This document shows positions 27,171 through 38,420 of a stretch of 64,000 nucleotides of DNA, one piece after another. Position 1 is the stretch's first letter. Each line of letters opens with the position of its first letter. Origin of the DNA: Cyanoderma ruficeps (lineage: Eukaryota > Chordata > Aves > Passeriformes > Timaliidae); assembly GCA_008694505.1 (NCBI GenBank), contig VZDJ01000301.1:1527485-1591484 (forward strand), written 5' to 3'. The position numbers and the translations under genes are program-made. Under the pieces are notes generated by a model. The model made no database searches. It saw only the letters and a program-made list of their open reading frames with translations, and was not told the origin of the DNA.

Positions 27171-27394
27171 AGGGAATTTCAAAAGGGCACTCCAGTCAGC
27201 ATCGGAATTTAACGGAATTGTTCTGCTGAGTTATTAACGTCACAGCCCTGCTCCAGACCTGAGTCTGTTTTGCTATCTTCCCTCCCCACTCCAAGTGAAT
27301 TTGTTGGGTGCTTTTAAGAATAAGGTGGTGACCAATTTTCAGGCCTTCTGATTTAGACACTAAAAGAGGAAAAAATATTCCTACATTGCTTCCC

Positions 27395-27680
27395 TCTTGT
27401 TTTTCTAAATAAAAATAATGTATAGCCCTAACTGGATAATAAATATGCTCAAAAGCTGTCCTTAAGTAAAAGCTTTTGATAACAAATTGCCTGTGCTAAC
27501 CGCTATTTTACTGTTGAATTTTTTATTGTTGCTTAAGCACTGCAATTATGCTAATAAGCCTGAGAGGATGGTACACTAAAGCATTGAATGTGACAGATAT
27601 AATACTCAATAAAATGTTAATCTTACCTGAAAATTGGAATCAAACAGCCTTATTAGTATTTATGGATATGGCACCTCCAA
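27395..27680. promoter_or_regulatory. Candidate conserved element containing splice-like signals
   Basis: This is very AT-rich unique sequence that looks like a conserved element. It contains a RUNX-like core AACCGCT near 27498-27504, an octamer-type ATGCTAAT at 27548-27555 and a SOX-like ATTGTT just upstream. On the minus strand the right edge contains a combined 3'/5' splice site with a good branch point (see the separate entry at 27621-27658). No open frame is present. Confidence 0.3.
27621..27658 (-). other. Candidate recursive splice site (AG|GT junction)
   Basis: Read on the minus strand, the segment gives branch-point-like TACTAAT (27658-27652), then a pyrimidine-rich stretch, then AATTTTCAG joined directly to GTAAGATT. 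The AG|GT junction falls between 27627 and 27626. The inferred branch A (27653) is 26 nt from the acceptor G. Recursive splice sites, used in steps to remove long introns in flies and in long vertebrate neuronal genes, have exactly this layout. No exon is needed for it. Use is unproven; the site could also be unused sequence. Confidence 0.35.
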
Positions 27681-30600
27681 CATGTTTCTCTTAAGAGGAA
27701 TATATATATGCAATAGATATTTCCAAATATACCCTACTATTTCTCATGCCCCCACAGAATTTAATTCCAGGTGGCTATTACCCCTGCTGCTAATTGCCAG
27801 TCCCTTTTGGAATGAGAAAAGAGAGTGTTGCCTTCTGGGACATGCAAAACTCCTGCACACTGGAGGGCTTTTCCTTTGCCACCTGGAGGATGGCAGCTGT
27901 CTGTGGGGATGGGGACAGCTCTCCCCAGCTCTCAGCATGGCCACCAGGCCTGTGAGGGTGTGCCACCACACAACAAAGGCTCTGCTCTGCCACCCTCTTA
28001 GCTATTTTCCCCATATCCTATCCTTTTATGTTCAAGGCAGGTAAATCCAGCAGAGAGTTCAGTTATTTACAGGTGCTGGAGAAATGACTTCTGGATTTTA
28101 AGATGGGCCCAAAGACTAATTTATTTCTTTCACTCCAAAACGTTTCAGCCAGTGCTGACAGGGAACCAGGCCCATCCACTTCACTGCAAGTTACAGCACT
28201 GCTGACTTGGACCAAGAGCTGCTGAGCTGTCACAGGGGTCTGGCATGGAGGTGCTCTGTGACTTTCCACAAGCTGCATTGCTTTTTGCACCTTTATTTCT
28301 CCACCTACTCCCAGTCTGCTTTCTCAATTGATGGCATAGTTATTTTCACCACATGTAGGCTTTTTCTAGGGGGATTTTTTTGGCCAAACCCATGGGTTTC
28401 AGACCCAACCTCAGGGATCCACTGCCATGAACTTCCTGTGAATAAAATTCAAGTGGTCTTCAGCACCTTGACTTTCTCATCTAGAGAAGGAAGAAAAAAA
28501 TAAACTCAGAAGAGCCACATGCTTCAGACAAATTGTACTTACATTCATGACCAGGCTCTAAAGAGACCATTTGTACACAATGGACTGTGTAGCTTTCAAG
28601 TGCTGCAGGTTGATGCCTTAATAGCAGCTGCTGGATTCCAGCTTCACTCCTCATGCTGCTCTCACCCACAAAAGTCAATTCTGCTGACTGGACAGCACAA
28701 ACATCAATAAGCACCATGATACTTCCTGACAGTAAAGCAAGATTCTTACCACTGGACAATGCACACTTCCATGGAGGCAAACATCAGGTGGGAGATATCT
28801 AGGAACTGTTTTAATGAATAGCCACAGCAGGGAAAACCCAATTGGCTTTCCATTGAAACCTGGGATTCCCAAAGGGCTCAGAGATCACAGCAGGTAATCC
28901 ACAGGACACAACTCAAAACACCACAGGACACTCATGTCTCTCCTTAGCCATGCTTGCAACCCACAGTGGCTTGCACTGAGGGCAAGGATGGGAACAGGGC
29001 GGCTTTGCAGGACAGAGCTTAGAGCAGCTCCACAAACCCTCATCTGCATTGCAAGGAGCACAGCATTTGGAAAAAAAAAATCAGTTGCTAAACCAAGGAA
29101 AGCTAACAAATGACTGAGCTGGCACCTCAAAGAGCCAGGAGATGCATCCAGGGCTCCTCTACCCCAAGCAAGCCCCAGCACGAGATGCCAGACACCAAAT
29201 TTCAGGAGCAGACAACTGAACCAGGACCACACAGCAGCCACTCCCATAGAGGTGGCAGGACTCATCCCTGCCATGCTAAGTGAGTCTTGTCACTTTTTCA
29301 ACCCTGCAGGGAAATTTAAATTGAACTTTGGCATATTGCTTTCTTCTGCTAAGCAGCAACACTCAAATGTTAACTCCAGTCCTGATAGGCATATTTATGG
29401 ACTATTCTTTGCAAATAATCTTACCCTGACCAGTCCAAAAGGCCAGAACCACCAAAAAGAATAACATTTTTAAAAAAAGCACAAGGCTGGAAAACCATCA
29501 CTATTATTGGCACAATCCCTCAACTTATTAACTGTCCTTGCAACAAGGTGAACTGCAAGGTCTTGGATTTATTTGATTGATTGAGATCAAAAGATCATGG
29601 GGGAACACAGTCAATTGTATCTTTCCACAAATGCATTTTGCATTCAAGATTTGAGCAGATAGTTGCAGGAACTAAAAAGCTCAAGAGGAGGAAAAAAGAG
29701 AAAAAAAACGTACAAAGGTGACTTCAGAAAGGCATCCCTTATTTTCTTCTTGACACCATCTGCATTTCTTAGAGCTATTTGCAAGTTTCTTCATGTCCCC
29801 ATACCCCTGAGACACAACAGCTTATCCCTGCTAAGCAGCAGAGATAAGGAACAATAAGACACTGGTATAACTCCAGGGCAGACACCAGTGCTTGCTGACA
29901 TTATGGATGAAATGTAAATTTTAGAGAAACCAAAGTCCAACATGAGGTTGAAGAACTTTGCATTGAATTCCAGATGTCCTACAAGATAAGACAGGGATCT
30001 CACTGATCTTCTTACCTGGGCCAAGGAAGACAAAGCACCTGAACACCCCTCTTGTCATACATGGCTTAGAGGCTGCCTGAGCCCAGGCTCAATTTATCAT
30101 TGGCAGCTTCCAAGGAAGGGATGAAGGAGGAAGAAGCAAGGGAACTAAAGGAGCAGCCATCTTCAGGACGTAATTTCAAGACCTAGCTGGTGAGCCAGCA
30201 TTTTTAAACTCAGGAAAAGCCTGCTGCGTGTGCAGTCAAGACAAGACAAAGAAACACAAAGGAGAACATGAACAGAAGAGCAAGAGAAGAAAAATGAAAC
30301 TCGCCTCCACTTCATCAGCCCTGGAAAAAGAGAGGAAAAGTAATCACTTGGTTCCTCTCTCTGTGTTCCACATGGCATTTATGTTTCACTCAGTATGCCT
30401 ATAGGTAGGATTGTGTTCTCATGTCACAATAAAGTAGATGAGATTACACCCCTGAGAGTAAGAGTAAATCCCTTGCATGGACCATGGAAGAGACAGAAAC
30501 TCCCAGAAACCTTATACAAAGGAGCCAGAATTGAAACAACTTCCTGTTTTTACCACAACTTTACACTACATGCCAACGACAGAGGATTAAACCTCTTCTT

Positions 30601-30774
30601 TCCCCTTAGCTCATACTTCCCTCCAGAATAGCATCAACCATTCAGGTAACAAAGACACTGAGCATCAGCACCAACTGCTGCTGCATCAATTCTTCACCAA
30701 ACCATGCAGCTCATTCTGCAGATACACTCCACTTTGCCTTTCACCTTCTCAGCTTTGAATAAGGTTGTTAAGAT
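27681..30774. other. Non-coding unique sequence
   Basis: No gene was recognised. A second, weaker minus-strand AG|GT junction, TTGGCCCAG|GTAAGAAG, lies at 30016/30015 after a T/C-rich stretch. A 24-base minus-strand resemblance to a tRNA-Glu/Gly 5' half at 28741-28764 has no partner 3' half. The stretch from 30110 to 30350 is purine-rich on the plus strand. Confidence 0.65.
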
Positions 30775-31130
30775 AAGAATTTCACATATTCCCAATTCTA
30801 ATCATCAGTGGGTTGGTGACTCTCCAGAAGTCACCTAGCCTATTTTTTTACCACAAGGAAGGATTGATTCTCCTAAAAGCACATCTGCTACTGCTCTTCC
30901 AACTTGTTCTTAAACCTTTCCATGACTGAAAGGTTTGGAAACTGCCTATCCTCCTGGGGGAATCCAGTCCAGTACTCACCTATCCTTAATGCAGATCATT
31001 CACTGACACCTCAGCTAAAATTCCTTGCTACAACTTAAGTTTATAATTTGTTTTATTTACAGTGGAGAGATTTAGTTTATTCCCTCTCCCCATGACAAGT
31101 TCGCTATTTCCAAAATCCACAAGTTGAGGC
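30775..31130 (+). repeat. Decayed CR1-like LINE 3' region
   Basis: The order of phrases matches the 3' untranslated part of older CR1-type elements: a CTCCAGAAGTCACCTAGCC block, CCAACTTGTTCTTAAACCT, a TCCATGACTGAAAGG block, AATCCAGTCCAGTACTCA, CTATCCTTAATG, then CAACTTAAGTTTATAAT and a weakly preserved CTCTCCCCATGACAAGTT. Divergence is high, so the borders are approximate. Other LINE or SINE families sharing this tail are possible. Confidence 0.5.
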
Positions 31131-34100
31131 AGTGTTGCTTGTCCTCTCTTTGCCCATTCTGCTTCCGCTCACAGCACATTTCAATCCCTGTATGTGTATG
31201 TCTTTCCTTACCCCAAGAGAGCAGGCACTTGGATATCACGAGGCTGTTTCAAGGGAAGATGCTCACTTCCAAAGGCTGATGCATTCAGGCACACATAGTT
31301 ACAAAGCACTCTGAAACAAGAAAAATAGATTTTTCTTCAGGATGGCAGGCAGAGTCCAGTCCAGGAGTAAAGGAAAAACCAGCAATTCTAAAGTGCAATT
31401 TTCCCCACCTCATTGTTTAGCATGCAAACAGATCTTCAAAAGCGACATCATTGGCCATAGATACACCATGCACCACCACTCCAAGTTCGCCACATTTTCT
31501 CTGACAACCACCATAAGGGTTTGAAAATTTGTGTTCTAGGAAACAAGGTGTTCATGGACTTTGCAGAAAGTTCTACCAAGGTATAAGCAATATCCAGCAG
31601 ATGTCAAAATCAGATGGCTCTGACTCCAAACCTTTAAACTCTGTGACAGAGTACAAATTTTAATGCTACCACTGGTGACTTTATTTACAGCGTCACTGAC
31701 ACCAACAGAGGCAAGATTTCCAGTCTACTCAGATTTAAATGTGTGTAATTATGGGATAGATCCAGAAGGTAAAAGTCAGATCTGATGAATGGCTTTTGTG
31801 TTCACAACAGACTCAGTACCTCCTGATCTTCAGGATGTTCTACCTAGCAAAATGAAATCTCTCATGAACCCAGGTGTTCAGTAACAGTGTAGAAAGGTAA
31901 AGAAAGGATTTACATGAACAGTGCTCAGAAACATAGAGGAGAGTGCTAAATGACAAAACATCCCAAATTTCATTAAAGATAACAGGCAACAAGGGAGAAC
32001 GGCAATGATACATTTGCCATGCTACCTCTGAAGGCTCTCAAAAAACAGTTAGATGGTAGCAGACAATTTGCAACTACATCACCTTTCAGCAGTAGATCAC
32101 CTTTTGCACCCCATCTCATATAAATTCCTGTCTCTCCTCAGCAGGAGCTGCTCCTGCCCCCAAAGGATCAAGTGGCTTTGTAACAAATACGCCTTTTCCG
32201 ATGCCTGAAGCCAAGAAACACTCAATTTGTCACCTGCTGTGAAAACAAGATGCTTGTTGCACATCTAAGGATGTGCCAGTGCAAGAACTCAGTGTCTTGT
32301 CTTTTGAATGGATGATCCATCTGACTGTACCTTTGGCTACCACACTTTGTCCATCTCCAAGTTTCTGCCTAGATGGTTTTTTTCATCCTTTGTAATCCTA
32401 CCCAGCTGTCCTGGGCTTTTGCTTTCCTTCATCACTTGCACTCTTAGCAATGCCAGCACTTAGAGCCAGCCAGCCCAACTGCTGTCAGCACAGGCAGGCG
32501 ACACACTCCTATTTAGCACCGACTGGACAGCACAAGTGCTGTTTCCAAGGCTAAAGAGGAATACCTGCACCAACAACATCCCTAAAGCAGCACATAGTAG
32601 CTGAGGAGACTGAGCAAGAAATGCCTGAAGGTGGAAAAATTCAATGTAATCTCAAAATGTGTGTTGGACAACTGATAAAAGACTCTAAATGCATGCACAT
32701 CTTTAAGGGTGAAAGTAGCTTCAAGGACTTCAGCAAGATCATCTGCAGCATTAGACACGTTACCTCCCAAAATACTAGTGAGATAAGGATGTTTAGCAAA
32801 GGATAGAGATATGAGGAATGCTTCCACCAAGAAAATACACCCATTTCTACAGCTGAACTACAACAGCTGTTGAAAATCATGGAGTAGCATAGAATGGCAG
32901 CCCAGGACAGGGAGCCAAGACAACTACCACATGCAATTGAAACTGCCAAGGGATTAAGTTAGGTCAAATGTAATTACACAAATTGGATCCTGGCCAGAGT
33001 ACTGGCTTATTCAAGAAAATTAAAAGAGGTGTTCAAAAATTTCAGAGATTGAGTCCTCCTCCTGTTAATTATTTGGTGAGTCAGTCAGCGAAGTCTCAGT
33101 ACTCTGGGAGGCCATCTGAAAAAGGGGAAAAAATGAGGCATAAACTTGAAAGGCATTAGAAGCGATTAGCAAAAGCCTTTGTTCTCCATGGCAATCCTGG
33201 CTGCACCAGTGCGCGAAAGCCTTTCAAGTCCACGCTGAAAAGTAGCCTCAGTTCCTTTGATACTTCTGGGAGGAAGTGTTTAAATTTACAAATATCCCGC
33301 TGACAGAAGTTACAGACAACAGTCGAGAAACTTGTGCATAACTCAGCCAGATCATACCCAGCTCTCAGGCAGGCAATACTCCTGCTGAAGGGAGGAACGA
33401 CAACAAGACAACAAAGAAGTTCACTGACACCTGGAGCAACGTCCACTCAACATGCTCGTCATGTGTGAAAGCCAAGTCATGTCAGAAAGGAGATTGCAGC
33501 CATGTGGGACAGTGGCTTCCTCACCCTCATTCAGTTTTTAGAAGAGGGGGAGCATGCAAGGCAGGCACTGGTAAGGAGACCAGAAAGCAAGCTTTGTGGT
33601 CTGGCAGCTGAGCGTCACTTGGAAAGATTAGATCCTGTTTATGCCTCTGCCATAAACCTTCTGAACGATAAGAGCAAAGTCACATATATCAAATATTCCC
33701 ACATATTTATTGCTGTGCTTTTTCTGGCTGAATAAAGATACAGAAGGACTATGTCCAGAAGAGACAAGAACTAGCAAGCAGGAATTGAGATTCTGTGTTC
33801 AACCTTTAATCAAGACTTGTACTATAACCATGTACACCACTAGAAAACATGAAGTGTTCTGAAAAAGCACGCTTTGTAAGTCTCAGTTTTGGCACACGAA
33901 AGAAGCAGATGCCTATGCTACCTCTGTTTCTAGGAGTCATCATTAGGATACACTCATCGCTGTCTTTGAGGCAGCTGGATGCGACAGTAAAAGCAGTACA
34001 GAATTGGAGATTAACCTTTTTTGGGTAGCTTATTCAGTGCAACGTTCAGATGATGCACATGAAACAAACCAATTTTTGACTGACATGAAAAAAAAAAAAC

Positions 34101-34859
34101 CCAGGGAGATGAAATAACTATCTTCTCAACAAGTGCCATACACGAGGCATGTCAAGTGACATGGCTTCATCTCACAGTGACAGCAGGTGAACACGCAACT
34201 GAAGCCTCTGCCATATTGATTTTATGTGATTTTTTCTTTTGCCTTTAACTTTTCATAAAACAAGCCAGGGAAAGGCAGACATTTCACAGCACAGATTGGT
34301 GCAATTTGTACTAATGGCCCAAGCACGGATGCAAGCAGCAGCTTGCTTCTCTTTGTGTGGAACAATCAACAGGGACAAGTCTGGTGGGACAACTGCTACC
34401 ACAGCACACCTTGCCCCAGCCCAGCAACACCTCCTCCTCCAGTGGCTTCACAACAAGCAGGGCAAGGACTAAGAATACAAAAAAAAATCTCTACTGTCTT
34501 GCCATGCTGTGCAAAATCCACGGGTAAGCAAACATGGAAAGAGGTTGCATTCTGCACTGACCACACACAGTCCCTGTCATTCTTCCAAAAGGTAGCCAAG
34601 TGCTCTTCCAGGTAGAAAAAGCACAAATGTCTCAAATTCCTCATTCCTGGCACTCCTCTGACAAGGTAATCACTCCCTTGAAGTCCTCAGGCATCACAGA
34701 GATGACAAAGACATAGATTTCTTCTGCAAATAGGAACAAAACAGCATAGCAGTTCTTCCCATTCCTCCCCAAGACCTTCCAACCAGCCTCCTCTCAAGCA
34801 GGTCCATTGCTTGCACTGAAAAGACCCACAGAAAAAGGCAGGTCAGAGCCAGAGCCACG

Positions 34860-34893
34860 ACATGGTCAGTGCCACAACATGGCCAGTGCCACA
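34860..34893. repeat. 17-bp tandem duplication
   Basis: ACATGGTCAGTGCCACA (34860-34876) is followed at once by ACATGGCCAGTGCCACA (34877-34893), with one base different. A more decayed related unit may precede it at 34841-34858. This is a small local duplication, typical of replication slippage. Confidence 0.9.
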
Positions 34894-36124
34894 TATAGGC
34901 ACCACCACACGTCAGGAGAAAGCACAGGGCTGATGGTGCACATGCTACAAAAAAATAGATTTTTCAGCACAAAACAAGGCAGTCTGAAGAGTTTCATGCC
35001 AGAGAGGGACCTACTGCCATGTTGGCCAGGGTGTGCAGGGGAACATCCCCCTGTGGCAGCAGCAGTGATTAACCAATACTGATAATGCCTCCAGTGCCTG
35101 AAACAAAGCATGAGGAAACAGCACAGCAAAGACTAATGCCAAGTGGCAATAAAGACAGAGGCAGGGCTGTTGTTCAAATAAGAATTTTTTTTGCCTAGGT
35201 TACTTGTTGTTAAAAAAATGGTTCTGCATGCAGGGACATCCTGTTCACTATATTAAATTAAAGGGATGATTCAAGAGGGAACAGCTTTCAGCAGGTAGAG
35301 GGGGAAAATCAATTTCAGGTTGCTATGGACAACTGGGCTGTCTCCTGTAACACGGAATTGAATTCAGCTCTACAAACCTGAACACTAAACATTCCCTCAA
35401 ATACAACACATACACACTCACTAAATTAATGAATACAATAAAATACAGAGTTGTGCCATCTCCCAGGTTTTTCGGCTGAATGAAGGAAGTGCTCAAATCT
35501 GCTAATTGCAGCTGAACACAGGACTGGAGTTCGGCTCAGTGGTGACTCTCTGATTGCCAGTCCAACACTCCCTTACAGAGGAAAAGCTCTCTAACAGCCA
35601 AATAAACCAGAGCCCAGATTCACCTCACTCTGGGCTTGCAGTGGGATCTAAAACCACATGCTGCTGATCCAAGCTCCTGAAGAACTCATCCAGAAGGGAC
35701 AGCAAAAACTCAGCCTGAGGCTTTCAAGCATGTCCTGGCTGATACTGGACAGAGACAATTTAATCTGCCCCCAGACCTTGAACAGCCTGAATAGAAACAA
35801 TTCCCTGCACCTGAGCAGCTGACCTATGATCACAGCTGCCAGTAGGAACCTCACATGGAGGGACCACTGGGGACAACATGGTGGCAATGGTCCAACAGGT
35901 GTCCTCTCCCCATGTTTGCACTGGAATAATTTCAAACAGGTTTTAAGCACCTTCTTTGCTCCCTGCAGGAAGAAAAGCCTCGGTGAGAGAGACTGGAGCA
36001 AACATGAGGCATCTGATTCTGTGCCCTTTCCAAGTATCTGTTAAGAAATCAAAGAAATCCATCTAGATCAATCTCTCCATGAGGGCAACAGGAAAGATTC
36101 CCATCCCATGATACTGTAAGTCTT

Positions 36125-36320
36125 ATGGAGCAGTTAATGATTTTCCAATGAAATGTACCATCAAAATATAAGATTTTATTAGCAAAATCAATGATGTGTG
36201 CAGAGACAGTCCCTTGTGTGTCTTAAAAAAAAGTCCATGAATAAACCTGACAGGAATAAAGAATATTGTGCAATTATTACAGCTGTTTTACAGGATTCTC
36301 TAATAATGACAGCCCATACT
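36125..36320. promoter_or_regulatory. Candidate conserved non-coding element
   Basis: This is AT-rich unique sequence with TTAATGATTTTCCAATGAAA at its left edge (about 36127) and TGCAATTATTACAGCTG near 36270, the latter including a CAGCTG E-box. It contains no CpG, no repeat and no open frame. The call rests on texture only. Confidence 0.2.
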
Positions 36321-38224
36321 TCTGGTTAGACACCTTAAGGCAGTACCAAAAAAGTAAAAAATACAAAAAGAACAGAAGCACAGAATTCCCCTACACTTGG
36401 AAGGTGCACTGTGTTTATTAAATTACATTGTTTTCCCCAACAAGAAGATAACATCCTGGAAACAAAACTACCCTAATGCTTAAAGAAATATTTACTGGTC
36501 ACCTGCCTTCTTCTCCCTCTCCACCACTTCAGTGTTTCACTGCATTAGAAAAGCAACCAGTGGAAATTTACACCCATTTAAACCTAGCAGAAATGCAAAC
36601 AAGATAGAAAGGCTGCAATTTTTCACCACCCACAAAACTCATGATGGTTCTAAACCATGCACACAGGTCAGGTAACTGCAGCATCCAAGAGCCCTCTGCA
36701 AGCAATACACCCATCTAAGGACCAGGAATGGAATCCTACCAGCCTGCCAGTCTCCTGTTCTCAACTGGCAGCTATCATCCACATCAACACCACCATAAAG
36801 AATTCAGACAGTCAAAACACTAAGGGACCCCAAATCCAACATTCACCAAGCCCACTATCCAATTTTTTGTGGAGCTCTGGCTAATGAACAAGGAGCATCT
36901 TTAAGTCGCATTTATAGCAAAACACTCAAGTGTGCACTTATGTGAAATAGTGCCAAAAAAATACTCGACAGTTCTAACCCAAACCTATACACAAGAGCCT
37001 AAGATCCACTCAGAGGAAAAAAATAAGTTTTTATTCCACCTGGTTTTAAACAATCCCCGGATGCATGTGGGGATGGATAGGGAAAGAGTAACAAGAATAC
37101 CCAACAGATGTTCCCATTAGCACAGATTTGCCATTCATTTCTCTTTCTTCTACCATCAAACTCCTTTATTATCCTTGCTGGATAATTTACAGTGCTTGTT
37201 GCAAAGTACAATCTCTAAGAACAGAGACAGCAAACACTTGACAATGTAGAAGTTCAAAGAGCTGAGCCATGCATGACCTGCAAGCAGATTGTTGCTATTT
37301 CCTTGCATGTATAAAAGGGCTTTGCCTTCATGCAATGCTGGAACTTGTCATCATGAAACACCCTCCTATTACAACATGGCCCAGAGGAGCTACTATTTTG
37401 GGTCTTAATAATGTGCTGGGTTTTACAGGAAAGAAAGAAGGCAAGTAACACGGAACAACCCAGCTGTCAAGGATAGAAACAGATGGGATCCTCACAAAGC
37501 TACACAGATTGCCTTAGTCAAGTGCTGTCACAGCCCATCCTCGACATGGGAAAGCACAGTGCAAGAGCTAGATGAAAGGAGCTCGTGAAATTAAGTAGCA
37601 TCATCACCTCCACAAGGCCTGTGAAGAGACAACACAGAACTACTTTCCAGGCACACTGATCCCAAGGCAGTAAAACATGACTCAAGGTTGTCAAGCTGCT
37701 TTTTCCAAATGCCTTTCGGCTGAGTGACAATTGCCCAATTCTCCCACCTGTTTGGCCCCCATGAAACACAGACAGCATCCACAGAAGCACATGCCACATC
37801 TGTGGTCTTGGAAGAGCTTTCCCTTGGGTAACAGGCACAAACAGGGCTGGCTGGAGGTGTCCCTGCTAACATTGCCCCAGGTGCTGGCAGGCAGGCAAGC
37901 TGCCAGTGCACAGGTAGCACCAGGATTTACCCTGCTGTGGCTTCCAGCTCACAATGTGGCTTCTAAACAGTCTAGGAAACCACTTGCCTTGGTAGTTCTG
38001 TTCCCGGTGCCGTTGCACACTGTGAACCAATGACAGACCAGGAGAGGAGAGGGACTGGCCTGACCTTTCTCATTCAAGCTCTCGAAAGGGCGCTGCACCC
38101 AAGAAAACAAACCAGTGCTTTGAAAACCCAGGCCCACTTGGAGATATCAGCGCCCATATCCAACAGATAGGGAACCTGTGCGTTGTACTTCCAGCCCAAG
38201 TACAGCCATTCACGCCCACAGTGA

Positions 38225-38420
38225 TTCAAACAACAGAGGCTGAAGTAGATTATGAATGAAGTAAGAGGATCGATTGCCTTACCTCCCCTCCGCCTCCCAC
38301 TAACCGGAAGATGCTATTCAGGGAAAATGTAATTTAAAGGCAGAGGCTAACGATGAATCAAATTGATTTTTAGATGAAGAAAATAGATGTAATTGCAGTC
38401 TACCTGCTTGCAGCTTGCCA
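38225..38420. promoter_or_regulatory. Candidate conserved non-coding element
   Basis: This unique block has a perfect palindrome AATCA-AAT-TGATT at 38356-38368, an ATCGAT core near 38269 and several ATTT/TAAT motifs. On the minus strand a strong donor-like GAG|GTAAGG occurs at about 38275-38283, with a pyrimidine-rich acceptor-like stretch some 30 nt upstream. The intervening segment is too short, and has stops, to call as an exon. Confidence 0.25.

Larger units (their letters stand above)
19765..27390. other. Non-coding unique sequence
   Basis: No gene was recognised. This segment contains the longest open frame of the window (20871-21458 minus, 195 codons), which has no recognisable domain and looks like chance. 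Twelve T occur at 24480-24491. A 16-bp inverted repeat at 27044-27059 and 27155-27170 is listed separately. A strong acceptor-like CTGTTTTCCTGCAG on the plus strand ends at about 26994, without a supporting exon. Confidence 0.7.
31131..38220. other. Non-coding unique sequence
   Basis: No gene was recognised. Twelve consecutive A occur at 34088-34099 and a 17-bp tandem duplication at 34860-34893. The open frame at 33502-33735 and others are short and unrecognised. An AT-rich block at 36125-36320 is listed separately. Confidence 0.7.

Noticed and set aside
28741..28764. Minus-strand resemblance to the 5' half (box A region) of tRNA-Glu/Gly
   Set aside because: Several mismatches, no box B, no anticodon or acceptor partner downstream; at most a decayed tRNA-derived fragment.
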